In this document: in pieces, positions 34,016-41,477 of the stretch | Numbering within the stretch: the first letter of the stretch is position 1 | Layout: every line of letters begins with the position of its first letter | DNA from: Fidelibacterota bacterium | GTDB taxonomy: Bacteria; Pseudomonadota; Alphaproteobacteria; Rhodospirillales; Rhodospirillaceae | Direction of reading: 5' to 3' | Assembly: GCA_947475895.1 (NCBI GenBank) | Contig: CANJMF010000023.1 | Coordinates: 1-45,575 of the forward strand | DNA length: 45,575 nucleotides | Program-made: the position numbers and the translations under genes | The notes under the pieces: model-generated | What the model saw: only the letters and a program-made list of their open reading frames with translations | What the model was told of the DNA's origin: nothing | Databases searched by the model: none

Positions 34016-34074
34016 AAATCGCCCCCGATTTGCGCACACTATTTTAGCAAAATTAGTGGCGAAAGTGCGACGGG

Positions 34075-34833
34075 TTACGGGCCTTTGATCGATTTATAAT
34101 CCATCCACGGCGTCGATAGTTTGCCGATGGCCGAGAGAATGGCGCTGCGGCGTTCGTGGGCGACTTCGGCCCACCGCGTCACGGTCGTGCGGATGGAGAA
34201 CACGACTGCGAGCGTCGTCGGTAGCTTGAGAAAACCCTGCGTCTCGATGCGCAGATAGAAATCCGTGTTGGTTGCGGGGTTCACAGGCGCGACGGGCGTG
34301 GGCAGGTGCAGTTCGGGCGTTGACGCCAGTCCCCAGTTCTCGCGCATGTAGAGGCGTAAGGGGCGCAGGCGCGCGAGGAAGCGGTCCACCGTCGCGCCGA
34401 CGGCTTCAGCGTATTCCGGTACGGGGGCGTGGGTTTCGATCAGGGTTTTGCCGATCTTGTCGGTGAGCCGCCACCGGTTGGGAAAACACAGCACGCCGGC
34501 GGTGAAAAGGTAGCTGCCGCCGTGGGGTGTGAGGATGCACAGGTCCTCGGCCACCGACTCGGCCAGCGAGGCGAGGGTGGCGAGGTCGCTGCCGGGCTTC
34601 ACGCCGGTAAATCCGCGGCGCGCGATGTGTTCGGCCAATTCGGCAATGGCTAAAGTCGCGGCGGGTTGGAGGGCGAGTACATCGGCGGGCTTGGTTTCGG
34701 CCAGTGCTTTGCGCTTGGCGAGAAGCGCTTCGTCCCCCGGTCGGGGTTTCAGCCAATTGTCCATGGACACGGGCGCCAAGCCCATGCGCAAAGGATGATA
34801 CATGTCGGCATCCGAGGCATCCGGTTCGCTCAT
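34075..34833 (-). CDS. DUF3445 heme-dependent oxidative N-demethylase-like protein
   Basis: Protein of 252 residues. Family marks are MGLAPVSMDNWLKPRPGDEALLAKRKAL near the start, CILTPHGGSYLFTAGVLCFPNRW in the middle, LRLYMRENWGL, and LYLRIETQ-like and FSIRTTVT late strands, ending WMDYKSIKG. DUF3445 includes heme proteins for which an amine demethylase role has been described in relatives; the substrate here is unknown. Divergent from the DUF885 gene with a 65-base gap, so the two may share a control region. Confidence 0.88.
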   Translation of the reverse strand: MSEPDASDADMYHPLRMGLAPVSMDNWLKPRPGDEALLAKRKALAETKPADVLALQPAATLAIAELAEHIARRGFTGVKPGSDLATLASLAESVAEDLCILTPHGGSYLFTAGVLCFPNRWRLTDKIGKTLIETHAPVPEYAEAVGATVDRFLARLRPLRLYMRENWGLASTPELHLPTPVAPVNPATNTDFYLRIETQGFLKLPTTLAVVFSIRTTVTRWAEVAHERRSAILSAIGKLSTPWMDYKSIKGP

Positions 34834-34898
34834 GGCTCTCGTTGTATCCCAACCTGTGGCCTTGGGCTAATATCCGGCTCTCTCATAGAAGTTCTCCC

Positions 34899-36731
34899 AT
34901 GCCGCAGATTTTCCCCCGTTCCAATCGCCGCCGCTTCCTTGCCGGAACCGCCGCTACGTTAGCCGGTGCGTTCGCGCGGCCTCTGCGGGCCGAGGATGAG
35001 TCCCAAGCCAGCACGCGCCTCAACGGCTGGCTGGAAGCGCGTTGGGAAGCCTGGCTCGCTACCAGTCCCATGGAGCAGGCGTATCTGGGGCGCAAAACCA
35101 ATTACGACAAATGGGATGACCTGAGCGAAGCCCACCAGGCGGAAGATTTCGAGCGCGCGCGCAAGGATTTGGAAGAACTGCGCGCCAATTTCCGGGCCGT
35201 GAGCCTGTCGCCCGAGGCGCGGCTCAGTTACCGGCTGTATGCGTTCGTTTCGCGCGAGCGCATGGACCGCTATGCGTGGCGGCATCACGGCTACCCCGTG
35301 AACCAGCTCGAAGGCCTGCATCAGGAGATCGCGACCTTCCTCATCAACGTCCACAGCGTGGAGTCGGTGGCGCAGGCCGACGACTACATCCATCGCCTGC
35401 GGGGAATCGGCCCGCTGATGGAGCAAATCCTCGATCAGATGCGTGCCAACGAGGCGGCCGGCGTGCTCGCACCCCAATTCGTCTACGGTCACGTGGTGCG
35501 CGATTGCCGCAATCTGCTTTCCGGCGCGCCGTTCGATGGCGGTAAGCCCAACGTGCTATGGGCGGACATCACCGCCAAGATCGCGGCCTTAAATGCGCCC
35601 GCCCCCGTGAAGCAGCGTTTGCGCACGGACGCGGAGAAAGCGCTGCTGACGGCCGTGCGGCCCGCTTATGCCAAGCTCATTACCCTATGCGAGGACCAGC
35701 GCACCCGCGCCACCACCGACGACGGGGTATGGAAGCTGCCCAAGGGCGAGGAATACTACGCGCACAAGTTGGCGCAGCAGACCACCACCGACATGACGCC
35801 GGGCGCCATCCACGACCTGGGGCTGTCCGAGGTCGTTCGTATCCATGGCGAGATGAACGCCATCAAGGACAAGGTGGGTTTCAAAGGCAGCCTGCAGGAC
35901 TTCTTCGGGTTCATGAAAACGGATCCGCAGTTTCGTTATCCACAGACCCCGGAAGGCAAGGCGGCCTATCTCGCGCGGGTGGAAGAGATCGTGGCGGCCA
36001 TGAGTGCGCGCCTGCCGGACGTGTTCCTGCGCCAGCCGCGCACCAAGCTGATTGTGAAAGCGGTGGAGCCGTTCCGTGAGGAATCGGCCACGTCGGCGTT
36101 CTACGAGCCGCCCGGTGCCGACGACGGCCGCCCCGGCATTTACTACGTGAATACTTTCGATATGGCGGCGCAGCCCAAATACGAAATGGAGTCGGTGGCC
36201 TATCACGAGACGCTGCCGGGCCATCACATGCAGATCGCGTTGGCCCAGGAGATGGGAGATTTGCCCAGCTTCCGCCGGTTCGCCGATTTCACGGCCTATA
36301 CGGAAGGCTGGGGCTTGTATTGCGAGCGGCTGCCGAAGGAAATGGGGTTCTATCAGGACCCTTATTCGGATTTCGGCCGGTTGGCGGATGAGCTGTGGCG
36401 CGCGTGCCGGCTGGTGGTGGATACCGGCATCCACGCGGCCGATAAAAAGTGGACGCGCGAGAAGGCCATCGACTATTTGCGCGAGAATACGCCCAACGCC
36501 ATCGCCGACATTACCAATTCGATCGAACGTTATATCGTCGATCCCGGTCAGGCGACCGCCTACACCATCGGCATGATCAAAATTCTGGACCTGCGCGAGA
36601 AAGCGAAGGCCGAACTGAAAGACAAGTTCGACCTGCGTCAGTATCACGACGTGGTCTTGAGTCACGGCGCGGTACCGCTGTCGATCCTGACCGAAAATGT
36701 CGACGCGTGGATTAAAGAGATGGCGGGCTAG
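34899..36731 (+). CDS. Tat-exported DUF885 metallopeptidase-like protein
   Basis: Protein of 610 residues from ATG 34899; an in-frame extension to 34704 overlaps the opposite gene and is rejected. The N-terminus has a twin-arginine signal NRRRFLAGTAATLAGAFARP. The zinc-binding motif HETLPGHHMQ is at 436-445, the HExxxGHH form of DUF885, with YTEGWGLYCERL about 40 residues later supplying a further Glu. Such proteins are zinc carboxypeptidase-like enzymes of the periplasm. Tat export suggests it is folded with its metal before transport. The 3' end overlaps the GNAT gene by 20 bases, converging. Confidence 0.93.
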   Translation: MPQIFPRSNRRRFLAGTAATLAGAFARPLRAEDESQASTRLNGWLEARWEAWLATSPMEQAYLGRKTNYDKWDDLSEAHQAEDFERARKDLEELRANFRAVSLSPEARLSYRLYAFVSRERMDRYAWRHHGYPVNQLEGLHQEIATFLINVHSVESVAQADDYIHRLRGIGPLMEQILDQMRANEAAGVLAPQFVYGHVVRDCRNLLSGAPFDGGKPNVLWADITAKIAALNAPAPVKQRLRTDAEKALLTAVRPAYAKLITLCEDQRTRATTDDGVWKLPKGEEYYAHKLAQQTTTDMTPGAIHDLGLSEVVRIHGEMNAIKDKVGFKGSLQDFFGFMKTDPQFRYPQTPEGKAAYLARVEEIVAAMSARLPDVFLRQPRTKLIVKAVEPFREESATSAFYEPPGADDGRPGIYYVNTFDMAAQPKYEMESVAYHETLPGHHMQIALAQEMGDLPSFRRFADFTAYTEGWGLYCERLPKEMGFYQDPYSDFGRLADELWRACRLVVDTGIHAADKKWTREKAIDYLRENTPNAIADITNSIERYIVDPGQATAYTIGMIKILDLREKAKAELKDKFDLRQYHDVVLSHGAVPLSILTENVDAWIKEMAG

Positions 36732-37173
36732 ACGACTCTGGCCGCCAAATCATGTGCACGTGTGGAATGTTGGCTTCCACGAACACGCTGCCTTCGCTGA
36801 TGAAACCGAATTTGCGGTAAAAGCCTTCCACCGCCATTTGCGAATTGATGACGACGGTCGCGACATTGGCGGCCATCAGGCGCGCCATGATGTCTTCCAT
36901 CAGTGCTTTTCCGGCACCCGTGCCGCGCCGGTGTTTCATCACGGCCACACGTTCGATTTTTGAAATGCCGGGGCCGTAGGGGCGCACGCGGGCCGTTCCG
37001 ATGCCCACGCCGTTCTCACTTAAGACGAAATGTTCGCAAAGGCCGTCTTTGTCGTCCCACTCTTCGTGGGCTTCGACGCCTTGCTCGTCGCAAAATACGA
37101 TTTGGCGGATGCGCCGCGCCTCGGACATCCGGCGGGCATCGGTCGCACGGAAGGCTGCGATCTCAAACGTCAT
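36712..37173 (-). CDS. GNAT-family N-acetyltransferase
   Basis: Protein of 153 residues. RRIRQIVFCDEQGVEAHEEWD near residue 20 and the ERVAVMKHRRGTGAGKALM acetyl-CoA loop around 73-90 (RxxGxG/A) are clear, then NSQMAVEGFYRKFGF as motif B. The start region FCDEQGV resembles the ElaA/YjcF group. Substrate unknown. It lies 33 bases downstream of cysK on the same strand and may be cotranscribed. Confidence 0.92.
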   Translation of the reverse strand: MTFEIAAFRATDARRMSEARRIRQIVFCDEQGVEAHEEWDDKDGLCEHFVLSENGVGIGTARVRPYGPGISKIERVAVMKHRRGTGAGKALMEDIMARLMAANVATVVINSQMAVEGFYRKFGFISEGSVFVEANIPHVHMIWRPESSSPPSL

Positions 37174-37206
37174 GCGGGGTTTTTCCAGAACCGCATGACC
37201 ACCGCC

Positions 37207-38244
37207 CTACTTATCGAGCCAAGACGGAACCGGCAGACCCTTTGAACGCAGGAACGCCGGATTGAACAACTTGCTTTGATACCGCGAGCCACCATCGGTC
37301 AGAAACGTGACGATGGTTTTGCCGGGGCCCATCTTTTTGGCCAGACGGATCGCGCCGGCAATGTAGATGCCGGTGGAGCTGCCGACGCAGATGCCTTCGT
37401 CTTTCACCAAGTCGAAAATCAGCGGCAGGGCTTCGGTATCGTGAATCTGGAATTGGTCGTCGATGGGCGCGCCTTGCAGATTGGCGGTGATGCGGCTTTG
37501 ACCAATGCCTTCGGTGATGGAGCTGCCTTCGGCTTTCAGTTCGCCGTGGGCGTAAAAGTTATAGAGCGCCGCACCCATAGGGTCGGCCAGCGCCACGACG
37601 ATGTTCTTGTTGCGCTCCTTAAGCCCCATGCCGACGCCGGCTAAAGTGCCGCCGGTTCCGACCGCGGAAACGAAGCCATCGATCTTGCCGCCGGTGTCTT
37701 CCCAGATTTCGGCGGCGGTTTCGCGGGCATGGCCATCGCGGTTGGCAGTGTTGTCGAACTGATTGGCCCAGATGGCGCCATTGGCTTCGGTCTTGTTGAG
37801 TTCTTCGGCCAAGCGCTGCGAGAATTTGACGTAGTGGTTGGGATCGGACGCGGCGACGGCTTTCACCTCGCGCAAATCGGCGCCCAGAAGGCGGAGGAAG
37901 TCTTTCTTTTCCTGGCTTTGGGTTTCCGGCACCACGATGACGGTGCGATAGCCCTTGGCATTGGCGACGACGGTCAAGCCGATGCCGGTATTTCCAGCCG
38001 TGCCTTCAACAATGACGCCGCCCGGTTTCAGGAGGCCGCGCTTTTCGGCGTCCTCGACGATGAACTTGGCGGTGCGGTCTTTAATAGACCCGCCCGGATT
38101 GGCGAATTCGGCCTTGGCCAGAATGGTGCAGCCGGTGATTTCGGATGCCCTGCGCAATTTAATGAGCGGCGTCTGGCCAATGGCGGCCAAAACATCGGGA
38201 AGGGGTCCACGGGAGGCGAAAGATAAGGGCATAGGTCTAATCAT
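37207..38244 (-). CDS. cysK: Cysteine synthase A (O-acetylserine sulfhydrylase)
   Basis: PLP enzyme of 345 residues that makes cysteine from O-acetylserine and sulfide. The PLP lysine is K55 in NPGGSIKDR. EGTAGNTGIG binds the amino-acid carboxylate and SAVGTGGTLAG the PLP phosphate. At the C-terminus GICVGSSTGIY supplies the pyridine-nitrogen Ser. The length and Ile in GGSIKDR fit the CysK group nearer to cystathionine beta-synthase-like forms. An alternative ATG at 38232 drops four residues. It completes the pathway started by the cys operon at 3.5-10.7 kb. Confidence 0.95.
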   Translation of the reverse strand: MIRPMPLSFASRGPLPDVLAAIGQTPLIKLRRASEITGCTILAKAEFANPGGSIKDRTAKFIVEDAEKRGLLKPGGVIVEGTAGNTGIGLTVVANAKGYRTVIVVPETQSQEKKDFLRLLGADLREVKAVAASDPNHYVKFSQRLAEELNKTEANGAIWANQFDNTANRDGHARETAAEIWEDTGGKIDGFVSAVGTGGTLAGVGMGLKERNKNIVVALADPMGAALYNFYAHGELKAEGSSITEGIGQSRITANLQGAPIDDQFQIHDTEALPLIFDLVKDEGICVGSSTGIYIAGAIRLAKKMGPGKTIVTFLTDGGSRYQSKLFNPAFLRSKGLPVPSWLDK

Positions 38245-38440
38245 CGCTATTTAAAGGAATTTCCCAAGGAATAAGCCAAGGGAGTGGGTTTCATCGGCGC
38301 GGCGGAGAAAAGGCTCCTTCGACCGACACTTATGTATAGCAAGCCTATCTCCAAAACCCAGGGGGTTTGCGGGCGCGGCAGGAGGTTGTAAACAGGTCTA
38401 CCGGCTGCAAATTCAGCTTTTCCGGGTCTCGAGGGACCGC

Positions 38441-39379
38441 ATGACGTCGTTCACGTCGCAATATTATACCTCGCACGATGGCCTCAAGCTCCATTACCGC
38501 GACTATGCGGGACCGGCGACGGCTCGGCTTACGGTCATTTGCATTCCGGGTTTGACCCGCAATGCCCGGGATTTCGAGGACCTCGCGCCTCATCTCGCGC
38601 AAACCTACCGGGTGCTAAGCCCCGATTTGCGCGGGCGCGGCCTGTCGGAATACGCCAAAGACCCTTTCACTTATACGCCGCCTCATTATGTGCGCGACAT
38701 CGCAGCCCTTATGGATGCCACCGGTCAGAAGCAGGTGGCGCTGATCGGCACGTCGTTGGGCGGAATTGTATCCATGGTGCTGTGCGCGATCATGCCGCAG
38801 CGGATTTTGGGCGTGGTGCTGAACGACGTGGGGCCGGAGATCGATCCGGCCGGCCTGTCGCGCATCGGCAGCTACCTCGGCAAAAATAAGCCGGTCGCGA
38901 GTTGGGAAGAGGCCGCCGCCGCCATCAAAGAACTCGACGGTAAGATCTTCCCCGACTACGCGGGCGATACGTGGATTAAAATGGCCAAGCGCCGGTATGT
39001 GCAAACCCCGGAAGGGCCCTTGCGGGCGGATTACGATTTCAATATCGCCAAACCGTTTACGGCCAGCACCGGCAATGCCGACCTGATTCCGTTTTTTCGC
39101 TCGCTGCGCCGCCTTCCGGCCCTGGCCATTCGCGGCGCCACGTCGGATTTGTTGCGGGCGGAAGCGTTCAACCGCATGAAACACATGGTGCCGAACTTGC
39201 GCCAGGTGGTCGTGCCTAACCGCGGACATGCGCCGTATCTGGACGAGCCGGTTGCTTTAAGTGCGCTAGATGCGTTTCTCGACCAATTGCCGTCGCGATT
39301 GGGGTTCTTCACGCGCCTGCGCAGGGCCGTGGGATCGGCCTTTTTCCTAGCAAAATTGAAGATTCAGGGCGTGATCTAA
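38441..39379 (+). CDS. Alpha/beta-fold hydrolase
   Basis: Protein of 312 residues. HG-type oxyanion region IPGLTRNARDFEDLAPHLA at about 35-53, nucleophile S105 in LIGTSLGG, a likely acid in the ATSDLL segment around 235, and a terminal His in NRGHAPYLDEP around 262. It resembles esterases and haloperoxidase-like hydrolases. No signal peptide, so it is cytoplasmic. The last 25 residues are basic and amphipathic. Substrate cannot be called. Confidence 0.9.
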   Translation: MTSFTSQYYTSHDGLKLHYRDYAGPATARLTVICIPGLTRNARDFEDLAPHLAQTYRVLSPDLRGRGLSEYAKDPFTYTPPHYVRDIAALMDATGQKQVALIGTSLGGIVSMVLCAIMPQRILGVVLNDVGPEIDPAGLSRIGSYLGKNKPVASWEEAAAAIKELDGKIFPDYAGDTWIKMAKRRYVQTPEGPLRADYDFNIAKPFTASTGNADLIPFFRSLRRLPALAIRGATSDLLRAEAFNRMKHMVPNLRQVVVPNRGHAPYLDEPVALSALDAFLDQLPSRLGFFTRLRRAVGSAFFLAKLKIQGVI

Positions 39380-39431
39380 GCGCCGAGCGACGGCCATAAA
39401 GGCCGGGCCCAAAAACAAAAACCCGAAAATG

Positions 39432-39462
39432 AAAAACCCGCCGGACCATTGGCCGCGGCGGG
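39432..39462 (-). terminator. Terminator between the hydrolase and the microprotein gene
   Basis: CCCGCCG at 39437-39443 pairs with CGGCGGG at 39456-39462. On the minus strand the stem runs straight into TTTTTC, a good U tract, so it best ends the transcript of the lysine-rich microprotein. On the plus strand the tail is only CTTTCC. Confidence 0.8.
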
Positions 39463-39598
39463 CTTTCCATCACAGTCGGATATCGCGCCGGTACAAACTG
39501 TTCAGGGCGGTGCCCTTAAAGGCGGTGAAGCCTTCCGCTCGCGCCGACGTCGTAACCGTTCTTGTGTGCTGTCCCTAGAAAGTATCTAGAAGAACTAG

Positions 39599-39667
39599 TT
39601 ATTTCTTCTTTGCTTTCTTTTTGGCTTTTTTCTTCGCGACTTTCTTCTTTGCTTTCTTCTTGGCCAT
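39599..39667 (-). CDS. 22-residue lysine-rich microprotein
   Basis: ATG at 39665-39667, stop TAA at 39599-39601, with AGGGG nine bases before the ATG. The peptide starts MAKKKAKKKVAKKK and goes on with two more AKKK units: 17 Lys, 3 to 4 Ala and one Val besides Met. Mixed AAG/AAA codons speak against a simple slippage repeat. Such KKA repeats occur in histone H1-like and AlgP-type tails, which bind DNA or RNA, so nucleic-acid binding is likely by charge. A terminator lies 136 bases downstream and a palindrome 56 bases upstream. The intact ribosome site and terminator are the best support; expression is untested. Confidence 0.6.
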   Translation of the reverse strand: MAKKKAKKKVAKKKAKKKAKKK

Positions 39668-39722
39668 GTTGAATATCCCCTATTCAGGTTTAAGAATTCG
39701 CCCGGGTGCCACAACATAAAAA

Positions 39723-39740
39723 TTCGAATTCACATTCGAA
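39723..39740. promoter_or_regulatory. TTCGAA-N6-TTCGAA inverted repeat before the microprotein
   Basis: Two perfect TTCGAA sites six bases apart form an 18-bp palindrome-like site 56 bases before the microprotein ATG. The position suits an operator. No regulator is recognised for it. Confidence 0.4.
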
Positions 39741-40233
39741 AACATCACCCGAACGAGACGAGATAAACGCAGGTAAAAATAATTAACAAGCGGATTTCCG
39801 CGGGCGTTTAATTTTCTTCTTGATTTATTTCGTGACGTCGTATCCGGCCGGCATGTTTTGCGCGGCGGAGTCGGCGCTCTGTGCGTAAAAGAAACGCATG
39901 CGCATGTGTGTCAACATATCGCGCGCGTTAACGCGCGCGCGCGCGAATCGCAAATGAATCATTCAGGATGAACGCAAGGTGGCGACGGCGAATCCGCATA
40001 TGTCAGCGTGCGTGTCGGTACGCGATACGCAATGTGTTCAAGGTTGGGGTCAAAAGAAAGAAAGCCAATGTTTTCGCGGCTTCTTGTAATTTTTTATCGC
40101 GAAGGCACGAAATGATCGGCGATGTTTGTTCGCGTGTTCGTTAACGCGGGCTCTCAGCTAATTTTTGCAAGGGGCGCAATCAAATTTCTTTGCGCGAGCA
40201 CGTCGGAATATCGGCGCATCCACATCAAAAACT

Positions 40234-40242
40234 TTATCCACA
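40234..40242 (+). promoter_or_regulatory. DnaA box
   Basis: TTATCCACA, an exact match to the consensus 9-mer. A TGTGGAAAA (TTTTCCACA on the other strand) at 40355-40363 is one mismatch off, in opposite orientation. A single perfect 9-mer can arise by chance, so the call depends on the context. Confidence 0.45.
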
Positions 40243-40410
40243 TGCCGATTTTTCCCCGGTTAATGAAATCTTACCGACGGCTGAAGCGCGTTTTGAAAAA
40301 TGCGACTCTTTGCGCGCATGGCGGCGATGAGGTCATTTTTTTTTAGGCGGAGGCTGTGGAAAACCCGAGCGATGCGCGAATCGCGCGGTCAGAGTCGCGG
40401 ATGATTCGCG

Positions 40411-41475
40411 TCAGCTGACCTCGCCGTTCTCCGACATGAAGATCGCGAGCGGGCGTGTTTTCGGGAACTGCCCGAGCACGATCATGGCGATGACGAGCAG
40501 CGGAACCGCCAGCAACATGCCGGCGATGCCCCAAATCGATCCCCATACCGCCAGCGCGACGACCATGAGCAGCGGACTTAAGTTCAACGAACGGCCCATC
40601 AGACGCGGTTCCAAGACATTGCCGATGACGGCGTGCGCCGATGCGAGGATGGCGGTGATGATGGCGAAAAGCGGTACGGAACCATATTGAAGTAACGCCA
40701 GCAGCGCCGGGATCACCACACCGATAACCGGGCCGACGTAGGGAATGAAATTCAAAACAAAGACGAGAAGGCCGAAGAAAGCCGCGAAATCAACGTTCAG
40801 AACGGCGAGGGTGATGTAGGTGATCCCCCCCACCATCAGGCTCATGAGCGTCTTGATCAGGACGTAAGTCTCGGTGCGCCGGCCGATATGCGCGAGCGTC
40901 GCGCGCAGGGTTTGGCGGCGTGCGGGATCGGGGAAAATAGCGTCCAGCTTCCGGTCGAAGGTGCGTTTTTCGAGCAGCGCGAAGATGACGTAGATGAAAA
41001 TCTCGAATGTATTGGCGACGACCGCCTGTAACGCCGCGGCAAAGCGGCCAACCCACATGCCGAGGTCGATCTTTTCCATGACGCTCGTCAACGTAATGGG
41101 TTCGTGTCGATTAAATGTGGAGGCCAGCATGGTGTTGATGCTGATCAGGAGGGTTTCAAAGCGTGCCTGATATTGCGGAGCAGCATCGACGGCCGCGGCG
41201 ATGTTGTCAGCGATCAGTTGGACCAGAACCGCCAGCAGCAGAAGGAAAGAGACAATCGAGGCGGTCATGTTGACCCAGTCCGGCGCTGGGCGGCCGTTGA
41301 TACGGACGCGCTCGAAGATATGCGACAGGGCAATGATCAGGTAGGCAATGAAGATGCCAAGGACCAACGGAATGAAGATGTCCTTGCCCAGGACCAGGAA
41401 GCCGATGGAAACGGCGACGATCCCCAGGGACGAGGCAACGGCGGGCAATGTGATGGGCTGTGATTCAGACGACAT
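40411..41475 (-). CDS. AI-2E family transporter (PerM-like permease)
   Basis: Protein of 354 residues with about eight membrane helices: at 10-40 (two), 65-85, 150-175, 205-230, 235-260, 265-290 and 300-335. The PVIGVVIPALLALLQYGS and NVLEPRLMGRSLNLSPLLMV segments are hallmarks of the family, the latter before the last helices. Members export small molecules or act as Na+/H+ antiporters; AI-2 transport is shown only for few. The ATG lies two bases after the stop of the porin part, so it is the last gene of the phosphodiesterase-porin operon. An inverted repeat CGCGAATC...GATTCGCG lies right after its stop. Confidence 0.93.
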   Translation of the reverse strand: MSSESQPITLPAVASSLGIVAVSIGFLVLGKDIFIPLVLGIFIAYLIIALSHIFERVRINGRPAPDWVNMTASIVSFLLLLAVLVQLIADNIAAAVDAAPQYQARFETLLISINTMLASTFNRHEPITLTSVMEKIDLGMWVGRFAAALQAVVANTFEIFIYVIFALLEKRTFDRKLDAIFPDPARRQTLRATLAHIGRRTETYVLIKTLMSLMVGGITYITLAVLNVDFAAFFGLLVFVLNFIPYVGPVIGVVIPALLALLQYGSVPLFAIITAILASAHAVIGNVLEPRLMGRSLNLSPLLMVVALAVWGSIWGIAGMLLAVPLLVIAMIVLGQFPKTRPLAIFMSENGEVS

Positions 41476-41477
41476 GA

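Larger units (their letters stand above)
39668..40410. other. Long gene-free region with DnaA box and GANTC cluster
   Basis: A 743-bp gap with no convincing gene. It contains TTCGAA-N6-TTCGAA (39723-39740), a 20-bp palindrome (39920-39939) joined to an alternating CG tract, a perfect DnaA box TTATCCACA (40234-40242), a weaker inverted one TGTGGAAAA (40355-40363), a CtrA-like TTAA-N7-TTAC (40260-40274), and eight GANTC sites between 39868 and 40407. It may be a replication or cell-cycle control site, or a set of long leaders. A 74-residue open frame at 40122-40346 has no ribosome site and was not accepted. Confidence 0.45.

Noticed and set aside
40122-40346. 74-codon plus-strand frame in the intergenic region
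   Set aside because: No ribosome site, atypical composition, and it runs over the DnaA box and a T9 tract; judged a chance frame.
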